This document shows, in pieces, positions 52,313-61,554 of a stretch of DNA of 64,000 nucleotides; the stretch's first letter is position 1; each line of letters begins with the position of its first letter. Source of the stretch: Micromonospora sp. WMMD1102 (GTDB taxonomy: Bacteria; Actinomycetota; Actinomycetes; Mycobacteriales; Micromonosporaceae); the NCBI RefSeq assembly GCF_029626265.1, contig NZ_JARUBN010000001.1, positions 4,278,001-4,342,000 of the forward strand. The letters are read 5' to 3'. The notes under the pieces are model-generated. The model had not been told where the DNA came from, did no database searches, and saw only the letters and a list, made by a program, of their open reading frames with translations. The position numbers and the translations under genes were made by a program.

Positions 52313-52794
52313 CGTGCGGCCGTCGTTGACCGCCACGCGTCGGTCGCAGCCGACCGCGAGGACGTAACCGATCCCACAGTGTTCAAGGTCAGCGCGCAGG
52401 CCGGGATCGGCGCCGTAGACCTCGTCGCCGGTCACCCATCCTTCTTCAGGAAGCCTGCCTCGTCAGTGGCCAGCACGGCGTCAGGGTGGCCGAGTTGCTC
52501 GATCAGCCAGGCCCGCACGTCGTCACGGACGGCGTCGGCGTCCCACACCGCCGTACGCAGCAGCCGCTGCATCGCCTGCGGATCATCGTGGCCTGCCCGT
52601 TCCGCCAGGGACCAGCAAGTCTTGCGTTCCACGCGCGACAGCAGCCCTTCCACGAACTGCCCGGCGGTCCGGCGTGGCTCCGCGCGGACGAACCGTTCAG
52701 CGACACGCGTCACCGCCTCGTCCAGGATGACCCGCCACTGATCAACGTCTACGCTGTGGCACACGGCCACCGCACGATCTTCGGTTGTCCTCAC
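52313..52794 (-). pseudogene. IS701-family transposase remnant with internal deletion
   Basis: The first part reads RTAGQFVEGLLSRVERKTCW, then DDPQAMQRLLRTAVWDADAV and ATDEAGFLKKDG, which is the N-terminal region of IS701-type transposases. It then jumps, out of frame, to TGDEVYGADPGLRADLE and YVLAVGCDRRV, deleting the DDE-containing middle. The C-terminal part is also gone. It cannot be active. The 52795-52955 stretch beside it holds a short plus-strand frame after GGAGG that is not recognised. Confidence 0.85.
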
Positions 52795-52955
52795 AAACCA
52801 TCGATGATCAACGCGGTGGCCGTCCTCATGCCCACGCCACGCCCATGGCCGAAGCCAAGTGACGTTGGAGTACTAACGACCCGGAGGTGAGCCTGCCGCA
52901 GATTGACTCGCATGTCGATCCTGCGCTGTTCAGCCGGTTCAGCGGGATCCCGACG

Positions 52956-54062
52956 TCAGACGGCTTTGATGAGGTTGTCACCAAGCAGACCAGCGATCTG
53001 TCCGATTCGTGCGTGGTTGTGGAGTCGGCGGGTCACGTAGGCGACCGCGTGCCGGTTCGTGAACGACCAGTACCCGGCAGACCCCCCAAGGCCGCCGAGG
53101 CCGACGAAGTTGGCGGTGCGGAACATGCCGAGGGTCCAACTGACCCGTTCCTGGACCGTCTGGTCCACCGCAGTGACCTGGGTGGTGACGAACTCGGTGT
53201 GCAGTTTCTCGCCGAGCAGTTCGCGGAGCGGTCCGTTTTCGTCGGTGACCGTGGAGTAGAAGCGGGCCAGGCCACGGGCGGAGGTGTGCAGGTTTATCGC
53301 AGCGAAGGTCGACTGCCGGAATGCCCTGGAGTTGATGCGGTCCATGTCCATCGCGCCGGGCGGCAACGCGAGCGTGCGCTCGTAGGTGGGGCAGACCTCA
53401 ACCAGCATCTGGGCCGCACCGCCGGGAAGGCCGTGCTCGAGCGTTGCCACGCGTGGAAGCTCCGTGGTAGGGACGCCGAACCAGGCGTCCAGGCCGAGAG
53501 CGGGGCGCGCCACGTCGTTGAACCAGCCTCCGAGTGGCCGTCCGGTCGCCGCCCGCAGGACGCCGTCGATGATGTGGCCGTAGGTGAGGGCATGCTCCGC
53601 GACCGTGGTGCCGGGAGGTGTCTCCGGCGCTGCCTCGGCGAGGATGTTCCGCAGCGCCTCCTCGTCGATCAGATCGATGGATTCGGCTGCGGGTGGGAAG
53701 GCCGGCTGGCCGGCCTGGTGGGTAAGAATCTGCCGGAGGGTGGTGTGCTCCTTGCCAGCCTGACCGTACTCGCGCCAGTACCTGGATACCGGTTCATCGA
53801 GGCCGAGCCCACCCTGGGCGACCGCGGTCAGCGCAGCCAGCGCGGCGAACGGCTTCGATGTCGAGTAGGTGTGGACGAGGGTGTCTTCGTGCCACGGCCT
53901 GGTCCTCTCGGCGTCGCTCCATCCGACGTTGAGGTTGACGACCTCCGTGTCATCCTTCCAGATGGCAAGTCCGGCGCCGGTCTCCTGACCGTCGGCGACC
54001 AACTTCTCCAGAATTTCCTTGACGGGCTCGTATCCGGCGCCTGCGGTCCCTGTGACAGTCAT
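52956..54062 (-). CDS. Serine hydrolase of the beta-lactamase class C/esterase type
   Basis: A 368-residue enzyme. ATG at 54062 has GAGGAGG before it. The active-site Ser and Lys are in YSTSKPFAALAALTAV (SxxK) near residue 70, and a Tyr in LTYGHIIDGVLRAATG near 165 is in the second motif position. There is no signal peptide, unlike true beta-lactamases. It is more like EstB-type esterases or amide hydrolases. A TGTAATCGAATTACA site lies 35 bp upstream, the same palindrome that precedes the divergent amidohydrolase operon, so they are probably co-regulated. Confidence 0.85.
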   Translation of the reverse strand: MTVTGTAGAGYEPVKEILEKLVADGQETGAGLAIWKDDTEVVNLNVGWSDAERTRPWHEDTLVHTYSTSKPFAALAALTAVAQGGLGLDEPVSRYWREYGQAGKEHTTLRQILTHQAGQPAFPPAAESIDLIDEEALRNILAEAAPETPPGTTVAEHALTYGHIIDGVLRAATGRPLGGWFNDVARPALGLDAWFGVPTTELPRVATLEHGLPGGAAQMLVEVCPTYERTLALPPGAMDMDRINSRAFRQSTFAAINLHTSARGLARFYSTVTDENGPLRELLGEKLHTEFVTTQVTAVDQTVQERVSWTLGMFRTANFVGLGGLGGSAGYWSFTNRHAVAYVTRRLHNHARIGQIAGLLGDNLIKAV

Positions 54063-54096
54063 GAGGTATGCCTCCTCGAAGGCGTACGGCCAATCA

Positions 54097-54111
54097 TGTA
54101 ATCGAATTACA
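54097..54111. promoter_or_regulatory. Palindromic operator, copy 1
   Basis: TGTAATCGAATTACA, a TGTAAT-N3-ATTACA palindrome, 35 bp before the serine hydrolase start. The regulator gene is not in the window. The rest of the 54063-54545 gap has lower GC and no recognised gene. Confidence 0.7.
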
Positions 54112-54486
54112 TTCGAGCAGTGTTCGGGTTGTCTCGTCAAGCGCCCCAGTCGCCGTCCGTATGCCAGCGTCACGGGGATGCCTTGGGGGTGCACGCAGGA
54201 CCCTGCGGTAACCAACCAGGTGTCCCGGTGGCCGTGCTCGGAAATAAGGACGAAGGCGACAATATCCTTTCCTCGGTACAGCCGACTCCGAAGACCGCGA
54301 GGGTACCTCGTGCAGGCGCGGCCAGGGTAGGGCAAGCTGCGGCCAGGGAGCGCTCTCGGGTCCTGGGCCCGCAGTCTCGCTCGGGTCCGGCATCGGGGTC
54401 GATCGCGGCGTCGCCAAGCCCCCGCCGGCCCCGCTGGCAGAGCGCCCGTGCCGGGGCTTCTGGATGTTTGGCCGTTGCCCACTTCT

Positions 54487-54501
54487 TGTAATCCGATTAC
54501 A
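54487..54501. promoter_or_regulatory. Palindromic operator, copy 2
   Basis: TGTAATCCGATTACA lies 45 bp before the amidohydrolase start. It is the same palindrome as at 54097 and 59999. Confidence 0.72.
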
Positions 54502-54545
54502 TTCCCTCCTATGAACCGACCAACGGACCCGACCGGAAACTCCTG

Positions 54546-56048
54546 GTGATCTCCTCCGTGACCGCCTGCGAGATCCTGCTCAGCGGCGGCACCGTCGTCA
54601 CCATGGACGAGGACCGCCGTGTCATCGACGACGGTGCCGTTGCCATTTCCGCTGGCCGGATCACCGCTGTCGGCACCGCTGCCGAACTGGCACACCTGGC
54701 TGCGCGCCGGACGGTGGACTGCCGCGGCAGTGTCGTGATGCCCGGCCTTGTCGACACCCACACGCATCTGTACCAAGGTTTGGCGCGGAGCCTCGGTGAG
54801 GGAATGCCCCTGTGGTCGTGGCTCGCCGAATTGATGTGGCCCTACGCCGCGCACATGACCACCGACGACGCCCGGATCGCCGCCCTCCTCGGCTCTGTCG
54901 AAGCCGCCCGCGCGGGCACTACCGCACTGCTCGACCACCACTACGCCCCATCCGACCCCCAGGCAGTCCTGGCGGTCGCCGACGCTGTCGAATCGGTCGG
55001 GCTTCGCGGCGTGGTCGCTCGGGGGATGGCGGGCACACCCAGTGCGGTCGCCACGGCCCACGGCCTGGCCGGCCGTCTCTTCTCGCGGACGAGCAGTGAC
55101 GAGGTCCGGCTGACCAAGGAGTGCATCGAGGCGCGGCCTCCGGGCAGCCGGGTACTGGTTTGGCCTGGGCCCCACAACGTCACCTATGCAGACCAGGATC
55201 TGCTACGGGCCACCGCTGAGCTCGCCCGCGACGCAGGAACGGGATGGCATACGCACTGTGCGTCGACCCCCCATGACCCTGAGGTCTACCGGGCCGCCTA
55301 CGGCACCACGCCGGTGGCCTGGCTCCACAGGCACGGACTACTCGGCCCGCGGACAACGCTGGCCCACGGCATCCACCTCGATGACGCCGAGGTGCGCATG
55401 GTGGGGGAAACAGGCACGGCGGTCGCCCACTGCCCGGTCTCGAACCAGTACGGTGCCGACGGTGTCCTGCGCCTGCACGACCTGCGTCGCGCCGGGGCGG
55501 TCGTTGGACTCGGCACTGACGGAGCGGCCTACAACCACCGCCAGGACCTGTTCGAGTGCATGAAGCAGGCCGTGCTCGTGCAGCGGATGCACCACCTCGA
55601 CCCAAGAGCCTCGGACAGCGGCGAGGCGCTTGAACTCGCAACCAGAGAAGGCGCCCGACTACTCGGCATCGACGCGGGCACCCTGGCACCGGGAAAGCTG
55701 GCCGACGTCACCGTCGTCGGGCTCGACGCCCCTCACCTGACGCCGCACCACCACATCCCGGCGACGCTCGTCTACGCAGCCCGCGGCTCGGACGTCACCA
55801 TGACGATCGTCGGCGGCCAGGTTGTCTTCGAGCAGGGCACCTGCACCTTCGTCGACGAGGACGCGGTCTGTGCGCAGGCGCTCGAACGAGCAAGCGCGCT
55901 GGTACGGCGTGCCGGGATCTCGCGGTCACACCCTCGACGCACCGCTGTCGACGCGACCCCGGATCACACCCGGCGAGCCGAAGCGATAGCGACCCGACGT
56001 GTGTCGGCCCCTGTTTCCGCCGACCCGATGCACCGAAGCGAGGGGTGA
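54546..56048 (+). CDS. Amidohydrolase of the TRZ/ATZ deaminase group
   Basis: A 500-residue metal-dependent hydrolase, probably an aminohydrolase for a nitrogen heterocycle. HTHLYQG near residue 73 gives the HxH, HTHCAST near 237 and AHGIHLD near 276 give further metal and catalytic His, and GTDGAAYN near 324 gives the Asp. The group includes 8-oxoguanine, guanine and hydroxyatrazine deaminases. The last 35 residues are basic and probably disordered. GTG at 54546 is used; an in-frame ATG at 54510 is followed by a stop. Two bases separate it from the next gene. Confidence 0.85.
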   Translation: MISSVTACEILLSGGTVVTMDEDRRVIDDGAVAISAGRITAVGTAAELAHLAARRTVDCRGSVVMPGLVDTHTHLYQGLARSLGEGMPLWSWLAELMWPYAAHMTTDDARIAALLGSVEAARAGTTALLDHHYAPSDPQAVLAVADAVESVGLRGVVARGMAGTPSAVATAHGLAGRLFSRTSSDEVRLTKECIEARPPGSRVLVWPGPHNVTYADQDLLRATAELARDAGTGWHTHCASTPHDPEVYRAAYGTTPVAWLHRHGLLGPRTTLAHGIHLDDAEVRMVGETGTAVAHCPVSNQYGADGVLRLHDLRRAGAVVGLGTDGAAYNHRQDLFECMKQAVLVQRMHHLDPRASDSGEALELATREGARLLGIDAGTLAPGKLADVTVVGLDAPHLTPHHHIPATLVYAARGSDVTMTIVGGQVVFEQGTCTFVDEDAVCAQALERASALVRRAGISRSHPRRTAVDATPDHTRRAEAIATRRVSAPVSADPMHRSEG

Positions 56049-56049
56049 C

Positions 56050-57354
56050 ATGACCGTGACCGAAGGACGCAATCGGACCGAGGTCGTTCAGGCGATGACG
56101 GCAGACCGACGCGACTTCCACCAGCATGCCGAACCGGGCTGGTGCGAGGTACGGACCGCGTCCTTGGTGGCCCGGCGACTCGCAGACCTCGGCTTCACGG
56201 TACGTGTGGGCCGTGACGTCGTCGCCCCATCCCGGCCCGGGCTGCCCTCGCAGGACGAGCTCGACGCCGCCTTCCAGCGCGCTCTCGAGCAGGGCGCCGA
56301 TCTCGAGTACGCCGAACTGCTGCGCGACGGCTTTACCGGCGTCGTGGCGACCCTGACGGGCAGGAGGCCCGGCCCGACGATCGCCCTGCGGTTTGACATC
56401 GACGCCAACTACGGTGACGAGTCGAGTGACCCCGCGCACACCGCTCAAACGCACGGCTACCGTTCAGTCAACGGCGGTGTCCACCACAGCTGTGGTCACG
56501 ACGCGCACACGGCGATCGGCCTGGCTGTGGCCCGTGACCTCGCCGCCGCAGTCGACTCCCTGGTGGGCGAAGTCCGACTCATCTTCCAGCCCGCGGAGGA
56601 GGGCTTGCGGGGTGGTCCAGCCATGGTGGCCGCCGGTGTCATCGACGGTGTCGACGTCCTGCTCGGCTGCCACATAGGTGTTCAGGCGAGGACGACCGGC
56701 GAGGTGATCGCTGGTTACCGGAGGATCCTGGCCAGCCACAAGTTTGACGTGCACTTCCTCGGACGCAACTCGCACGCTGGGATCTCGCCGCACGAAGGCC
56801 GCAACGCCATTCAAGCCGCCGCGATCGCGGTCGAGAACCTGCTCGCCATCAGCCGGCACGGTGACGGCGAGACGCGGGTCAACGTCGGAACCATCCGCGG
56901 GGGCGAGACACGGAACGCGGTCCCGGCCAAAGCCGTCCTGTGTGGCGAGGTGCGCGCCGACGACAACGTGATTCTCGGCTACCTGCGCGACCGCGTCGAC
57001 GATGTGGTGCGCGGTGCCGCTGCCGTTGCCGACGTTGACGTGCAGGTCGAGGTGGCCGGCGGGGCCGAAGGGGCGGACAGCACCGAGCAGCTGGCGGCGA
57101 TGGTCGCCCAGGTGGCGGGCCGCGTCGAAGGCGTCACTGTGGTACGTCAGAGCGCGGACTTCAAGGCCAGTGACGACATGAGCAGCTTCATGAACGCCGT
57201 GCAGCGCTCCGGCGGGCAGGCGGTGTACTTCGGGCTCGGGTCAGATCTCGGCGACGTGCACCACGCGCCGTTCTTCGACATCGACGACGATGCGCTGGTC
57301 ATCGGCCGTGACATCTTCCTCGGCTGCTTGCGGGAACTGGGCACACTGGCATGA
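56050..57354 (+). CDS. M20-family metallo-amidohydrolase
   Basis: A 434-residue enzyme like aminobenzoyl-glutamate or indole-acetyl-amino-acid hydrolases. RRDFHQHAEPGWCE at the start, LRFDIDANYG near 115, HHSCGHDAHTAIG near 150 with metal ligands, and FQPAEEGLRGGPAMV near 180 match the M20 family. ATG at 56050 follows GAGGGG. It overlaps the next gene as ATGA. An N-carbamoyl or N-acyl amide from the upstream deaminase or ring-opening step is a likely substrate type. Confidence 0.87.
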   Translation: MTVTEGRNRTEVVQAMTADRRDFHQHAEPGWCEVRTASLVARRLADLGFTVRVGRDVVAPSRPGLPSQDELDAAFQRALEQGADLEYAELLRDGFTGVVATLTGRRPGPTIALRFDIDANYGDESSDPAHTAQTHGYRSVNGGVHHSCGHDAHTAIGLAVARDLAAAVDSLVGEVRLIFQPAEEGLRGGPAMVAAGVIDGVDVLLGCHIGVQARTTGEVIAGYRRILASHKFDVHFLGRNSHAGISPHEGRNAIQAAAIAVENLLAISRHGDGETRVNVGTIRGGETRNAVPAKAVLCGEVRADDNVILGYLRDRVDDVVRGAAAVADVDVQVEVAGGAEGADSTEQLAAMVAQVAGRVEGVTVVRQSADFKASDDMSSFMNAVQRSGGQAVYFGLGSDLGDVHHAPFFDIDDDALVIGRDIFLGCLRELGTLA

Positions 57355-58736
57355 GCGCCGATGTCCTCTTCGCCGGCGGGACCGCGGTCCTGCCCGTGGG
57401 GCCCGTCCTTGCCGACGTGGCAGTGCGGGATGGCGTGATTACCGCGGTCGGTGAGCCGGGGACCCTCGCCGCCGACCACGTCGTGGATGTTCGCGGCCTC
57501 GTCGTCCTGCCGGGCGCCATCGACGTCCACGTGCACTTCCGTCAGCCCGGGTTCGAGTACAAGGAGGATTTCGCGAGCGGCACCGCGGCGGCGGCGTGCG
57601 GAGGCGTTACGACGGTCTGCGACATGCCGAACACACATCCGCCGGTGACCACCGCCTCCCGTTTCCGAGCCAAGCAAGCACTCGCTGCCAATGCCGCGCA
57701 CGTCGACTTCGCCTTGTGGGCGGGGGGAACCGACCTCTTCGAGTTGACGGAGATGGCCGCCCTGGGAGCTGTCGGAGTCAAGGTCTACATGAACCGGTCC
57801 CACCGCCCCGACGACCCGTACGCCGCAGAGCTTTCGATGCCCGACGACGAGACCCTGCGCAAGGTGTTCTGGCTTGCCGCCGATCTCGGCCTGCCGGTCG
57901 CCGTCCACGTCGCCGACCATGAGCATGAGGCCCGGGTCCGGGCACGGCTGCAAGCAGTCAGCACCACCGATGCCCGCCTCGTCTGCAGGTCATACCGCAG
58001 CGACGGGGTCCTCGACGGGCTCGAGCGCGTGCTGGCAGCCGCCCGTGACATCGGAACCCGGGTGCACGTCGCCCATGCCTCGCTCGCCCCCACCTCCGCG
58101 ATCGGCATGATCGCCGCCGCGCGCGACGCCGGCGGGAACGTCAGCTGCGAGTGCGGACCCCCGGCCCTGCTCGAGGACGAGCTCGACACCCTGGGCGTGC
58201 GCGGAGTGCCGTTCGCGTTTCCGCCCGACGACGCGGACTTCTACTGGTCGTCTCTCGCCGACGGCAGCATCGACCTCGTGGCCACCGACCACGCACCCCA
58301 CTCCAAGGCTGACAAGGACGTCGGGCGGAACAACGTGTGGGACGCCCCACCCGGCTATCCCGGCGTGGAAACCTCGCTCCCGCTCATGGTCGACGCCGTC
58401 CTGTCCGGCAGGCTCACCTGGCGACGCCTGGTCGAGCTCACCAGCGCCGCCCCCGCCCGACTTTGCGGCCTCACCACGAAGGGCGCCATCGCGCGCGGCG
58501 TCGACGCCGACCTCGTCCTCGTCGACCCCAGCACCAGCCGGGTCGTCGCCGCCGACCGACTGCACAGCAAGGCTGGCTGGACGCCCTTCGAGGGTCGGCA
58601 ACTTTCCGGAGCTCTGACCGCCACCTACCTGCGCGGCCGTCTCGTCGCCCAGGACGGTCAGGTCGTCGACGGCCAGCACATGGGCCGGTTCGTGTCCCCG
58701 CCTCGGTGGGTTTCTGAGAGGGGGCAGTCGTGCTGA
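57351..58736 (+). CDS. Cyclic amidohydrolase (allantoinase/dihydroorotase-like)
   Basis: A 461-residue ring-opening hydrolase. HVHFRQPG near residue 61 gives the HxH, VKVYMNRS near 145 holds the Lys normally carboxylated, HVADHEHE and HVAHASL give His ligands near 185 and 240, and ATDHAPHS near 305 gives the Asp. It is closest to allantoinase among known families, but the substrate is not certain. It overlaps the M20 gene. The 190 bp after it (58737-58926) contain no recognisable gene. Confidence 0.86.
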   Translation: MSADVLFAGGTAVLPVGPVLADVAVRDGVITAVGEPGTLAADHVVDVRGLVVLPGAIDVHVHFRQPGFEYKEDFASGTAAAACGGVTTVCDMPNTHPPVTTASRFRAKQALAANAAHVDFALWAGGTDLFELTEMAALGAVGVKVYMNRSHRPDDPYAAELSMPDDETLRKVFWLAADLGLPVAVHVADHEHEARVRARLQAVSTTDARLVCRSYRSDGVLDGLERVLAAARDIGTRVHVAHASLAPTSAIGMIAAARDAGGNVSCECGPPALLEDELDTLGVRGVPFAFPPDDADFYWSSLADGSIDLVATDHAPHSKADKDVGRNNVWDAPPGYPGVETSLPLMVDAVLSGRLTWRRLVELTSAAPARLCGLTTKGAIARGVDADLVLVDPSTSRVVAADRLHSKAGWTPFEGRQLSGALTATYLRGRLVAQDGQVVDGQHMGRFVSPPRWVSERGQSC

Positions 58737-58926
58737 TCGGATGTGCGACGTTGCGGTCGGTGGGCTGGGGGCCTCGGGTGAGTCGGCGGATCTTCTGGTT
58801 GGCGGCAGCCCAGCGGATCAGCCTTCCCGATCACTCACCTGCCCTGCCAGATCTCCTTTCAGACCAGCTCCGGCACCCGAATGCGTCCAGATGCCGCAGA
58901 TCCCTACACCGGAGACTCACGAACCA

Positions 58927-59925
58927 ATGAAAATCGGACTGCACTACAGCTTCCAGGTCGGCCCTCACGAGTCCGGTCAGGCGGTCGTCGACCGGGGCTT
59001 GCGCGACATCGCGACGGCCGACACGCGAGGCTTTTCCTCCGTCGTCTTCGCCGAGCACCACTTCCTCGACGACGGGTGGCTGCCACGCCCCATGCTCCTC
59101 GCGAGCGCCGCCGCGGCCGTGACCACGAACATGCGGATCGGCACGGATATCGTGATCCTAGCCCTGCACCACCCCGTTGCGGTCGCCGAGGAGGCCGCGG
59201 TGCTGGACCTCATGTCGGGTGGAAGAGCCATTCTGGGCGTCGGTCTCGGCTGGATCAAGGCCGAGTTCGCAGGCTTCGGCGTGCCCTACGAGGAGCGCGC
59301 CCGCATCTACCAGGAGTCGATCGGGATGGTCCGCCGACTCCTCGCCGGCGAGGTCGTCGACGGCCACGGCCACTACAGCTTCACCGGCGCGCGCATCCGT
59401 CCCCTTCCGGTCAATCCGAGCGGTGTACCGCTGTGGATGGGGGCTCTGGAGGGTCCCGGCGTCAGACGGGCCGCCACGAGTGGCGACGCCTGGGTCATGC
59501 CGCCCGGCAACCGCATCGACAAGCTGCACCGTCAACTCGCCTTGTTTCGCGAGACGCGGGAGGAGGCCGGCCTGCCGCCCGCCGCGGAACAGCCGCTGCG
59601 CCGAGAGGCGTTCGTCGCCGATACCGACGACAAGGCCTGGGAGCTGTTCGCGCCCGGGATCCGGCACGAATACGGCACTGTCTACCGGTCGCTGCACCCC
59701 ACGTACCCAGATGACGACTCCATCGACAACCTCAAGCGTTGGGCCGACGGGCTGTTCCTGATCGGCTCGCCCGAAACAGTGGCCGCGGAGCTGCGTCGCT
59801 ACGAGGACGAACTCGGTGTCACCGAGTGCCTTGTCAGGATCCAGTTGCCCGGCGTCAGCGAGGGCGCGATCGGCGACGCCCTCGACGGGTTCGCACAGAC
59901 GATCACGATGGTGGCTCGCCACTAG
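58927..59925 (+). CDS. Luciferase-like flavin-dependent monooxygenase
   Basis: A 332-residue TIM-barrel monooxygenase using reduced flavin. MKIGLHYSFQVG, VFAEHHFLDDGWLPRP near 41 and LGVGLGWIKAEFAGFG near 103 match bacterial luciferase-like proteins. ATG at 58927 is set by GGAG about ten bases before it; the longer frame is not conserved. In this operon it could open or oxidise a ring, in the manner of RutA. Confidence 0.85.
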   Translation: MKIGLHYSFQVGPHESGQAVVDRGLRDIATADTRGFSSVVFAEHHFLDDGWLPRPMLLASAAAAVTTNMRIGTDIVILALHHPVAVAEEAAVLDLMSGGRAILGVGLGWIKAEFAGFGVPYEERARIYQESIGMVRRLLAGEVVDGHGHYSFTGARIRPLPVNPSGVPLWMGALEGPGVRRAATSGDAWVMPPGNRIDKLHRQLALFRETREEAGLPPAAEQPLRREAFVADTDDKAWELFAPGIRHEYGTVYRSLHPTYPDDDSIDNLKRWADGLFLIGSPETVAAELRRYEDELGVTECLVRIQLPGVSEGAIGDALDGFAQTITMVARH

Positions 59926-59998
59926 CCAGGTCTGCGCCACGCTGCGGCTTCGCGGGCAATCCGGCGCAGGAGGGGCCTAGCCAGGCACCCCACCGATA

Positions 59999-60013
59999 TG
60001 TAATCTGATTACA
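59999..60013. promoter_or_regulatory. Palindromic operator, copy 3
   Basis: TGTAATCTGATTACA lies 27 bp before the SnoaL-like gene start and implies a second promoter inside the catabolic gene group. The same motif occurs at 54097 and 54487. Confidence 0.72.
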
Positions 60014-60040
60014 AAATTTGGTCCTCAGGAGGTCGACTCG

Positions 60041-60601
60041 ATGAACAACCCGTCCGACCAGGAAGAGATCCTCCGGCTGCACCGCGACTGGTACTACTCC
60101 AACTTCAACATCAACATCCCGCTCATGCGGACGATCTTTCCAACCGGGGAAGAGAACTTCCTGATGTTCAACCTCAACGACCATCCGTACTTCGGAGTCG
60201 ACGACCTGGCCGGTCTCTGGTCGTACTACGCCCGCACGGGCGACTGGGGGATGTGCGAAGACTACATCGTGCGCTTGGAGGTGTCGGGCGACATGGCGTA
60301 TGTGGTCTCCGAGGGCACCTTCCCCGCAAAGCAGGTGAGGGACGAGGAGGGCAACGACCTGCCGGAGGACCAGTACGTCGACCAGACCACGCACTACCGG
60401 TCGACCGAGGTCTACAAGCGGGACGACGGCCAGGGCAACCCACGGTGGACGATGTGGCACTTCCACTGTTCGACCCGCCCCGACGACGACGAGGCGCCAC
60501 CGGCGAAGACCGACAAGGACGCGGCGTCGGTCCGGGGCCTCGGCAACACGCCGTACAGCACCGGCGTCCGTACCGACTTCTCCGCGTACCTCGGCGGCTG
60601 A
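60041..60601 (+). CDS. SnoaL/NTF2-like fold protein
   Basis: A 186-residue protein. EEILRLHRDWYYSNFN, then FGVDDLAGLWSYYART and the late strand RWTMWHFHCSTRP, match NTF2-like proteins, which include small isomerases, cyclases and hydrolases. ATG at 60041 follows CAGGAGGTC. It leads the second transcript of the regulon with its own operator. No catalytic residues can be fixed. Confidence 0.72.
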   Translation: MNNPSDQEEILRLHRDWYYSNFNINIPLMRTIFPTGEENFLMFNLNDHPYFGVDDLAGLWSYYARTGDWGMCEDYIVRLEVSGDMAYVVSEGTFPAKQVRDEEGNDLPEDQYVDQTTHYRSTEVYKRDDGQGNPRWTMWHFHCSTRPDDDEAPPAKTDKDAASVRGLGNTPYSTGVRTDFSAYLGG

Positions 60602-60630
60602 CCGCGGCCGGGCCGAAGGCGAGGTGCACA

Positions 60631-61554
60631 GTGACGTTCTCGGTCGTCGCACGCGATGAGGCCACCGGACAGCTCGGCGTGGCCACGGCTACCCACGCCT
60701 ACGGCGTCGGTCCGGTCGCGAACCACGCACGGGCCGGGGTCGGTGTCGTCGCGACCCAGTCGTTCGTGGAGGTTTCGTACGGACCGCTCGGGCTGGACCG
60801 GATGGCGGCAGGAATCGCCCCGGACCGTGCCCTGGCGGCGCTGCTGTCCGCCGACGCGGACCGCGAAATCCGGCAGGTGGCCTTCGTGGACGCGTCGGGC
60901 GCAGTCGCCGAGCACACCGGTGCCCAGTGCGTGCCGTCTTGTGGAAGCGTGGTCACTGGCTCGTCGATCACCATCGGCAACATGCTCGACAACGACCGGG
61001 TGTTACCCGCGATGTCCGAGGCCTACGCCACCGCCGAAGGCGACTTCGCCAACCGCCTGCTCGCCGCGCTCGAGGCCGGCGACAAGGCCGGCGGCGATGT
61101 CCGTGGCCGGATGTCAGCGTCACTGCGGGTCGTCGCGGCCGAGCCGGCGCTCCGCCCCTGGGAGGGAACCGTCTACGATCTACGGGCGGACTTCGATTCC
61201 GACCCGCTGGGCTCCCTGCGCACCAGCCTGCGCATCAGCAACGCATACCGCGTCTTCTTCGACGCCGTCTTCGCGCCCGGCATCGTCACCGGTCCCACCC
61301 CGTTGGACGGCGACGCCCTGGAGAACGCGCTCGTCGGTCTCGCCGCGACCCAGCGCGACCTCGGCGAGGACCGGGAACCCACGCTCTGGCAGGGCGTGCT
61401 GCTACTACGATCGGGCGAGACCGACCGGGGCTGCGCGCTGATCGCCGAGGCGATCGCGGTCCGTCCCCGGTTCGCCGCCTTCGTCGACGGGTTGGCCCGC
61501 GTCGGTGCGATTCCGCTGACCGCCGACCAGGTCCTGGAACGGGCGAAGCGATGA
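60631..61554 (+). CDS. DUF1028 protein (Ntn-hydrolase-like)
   Basis: A 307-residue protein. The first residues VTFSVVARDEATGQLGVATATHAYGVG, then GVGVVATQSFVEVSYGPLGLDRM and QCVPSCGSVVTGSSITIGNML, are typical of DUF1028. The family is related to Ntn hydrolases and often sits beside amidohydrolases. GTG at 60631 follows GAGG. It overlaps the next gene as ATGA. The enzyme role is probable amide or ureide hydrolysis, but unproven. Confidence 0.82.
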   Translation: MTFSVVARDEATGQLGVATATHAYGVGPVANHARAGVGVVATQSFVEVSYGPLGLDRMAAGIAPDRALAALLSADADREIRQVAFVDASGAVAEHTGAQCVPSCGSVVTGSSITIGNMLDNDRVLPAMSEAYATAEGDFANRLLAALEAGDKAGGDVRGRMSASLRVVAAEPALRPWEGTVYDLRADFDSDPLGSLRTSLRISNAYRVFFDAVFAPGIVTGPTPLDGDALENALVGLAATQRDLGEDREPTLWQGVLLLRSGETDRGCALIAEAIAVRPRFAAFVDGLARVGAIPLTADQVLERAKR

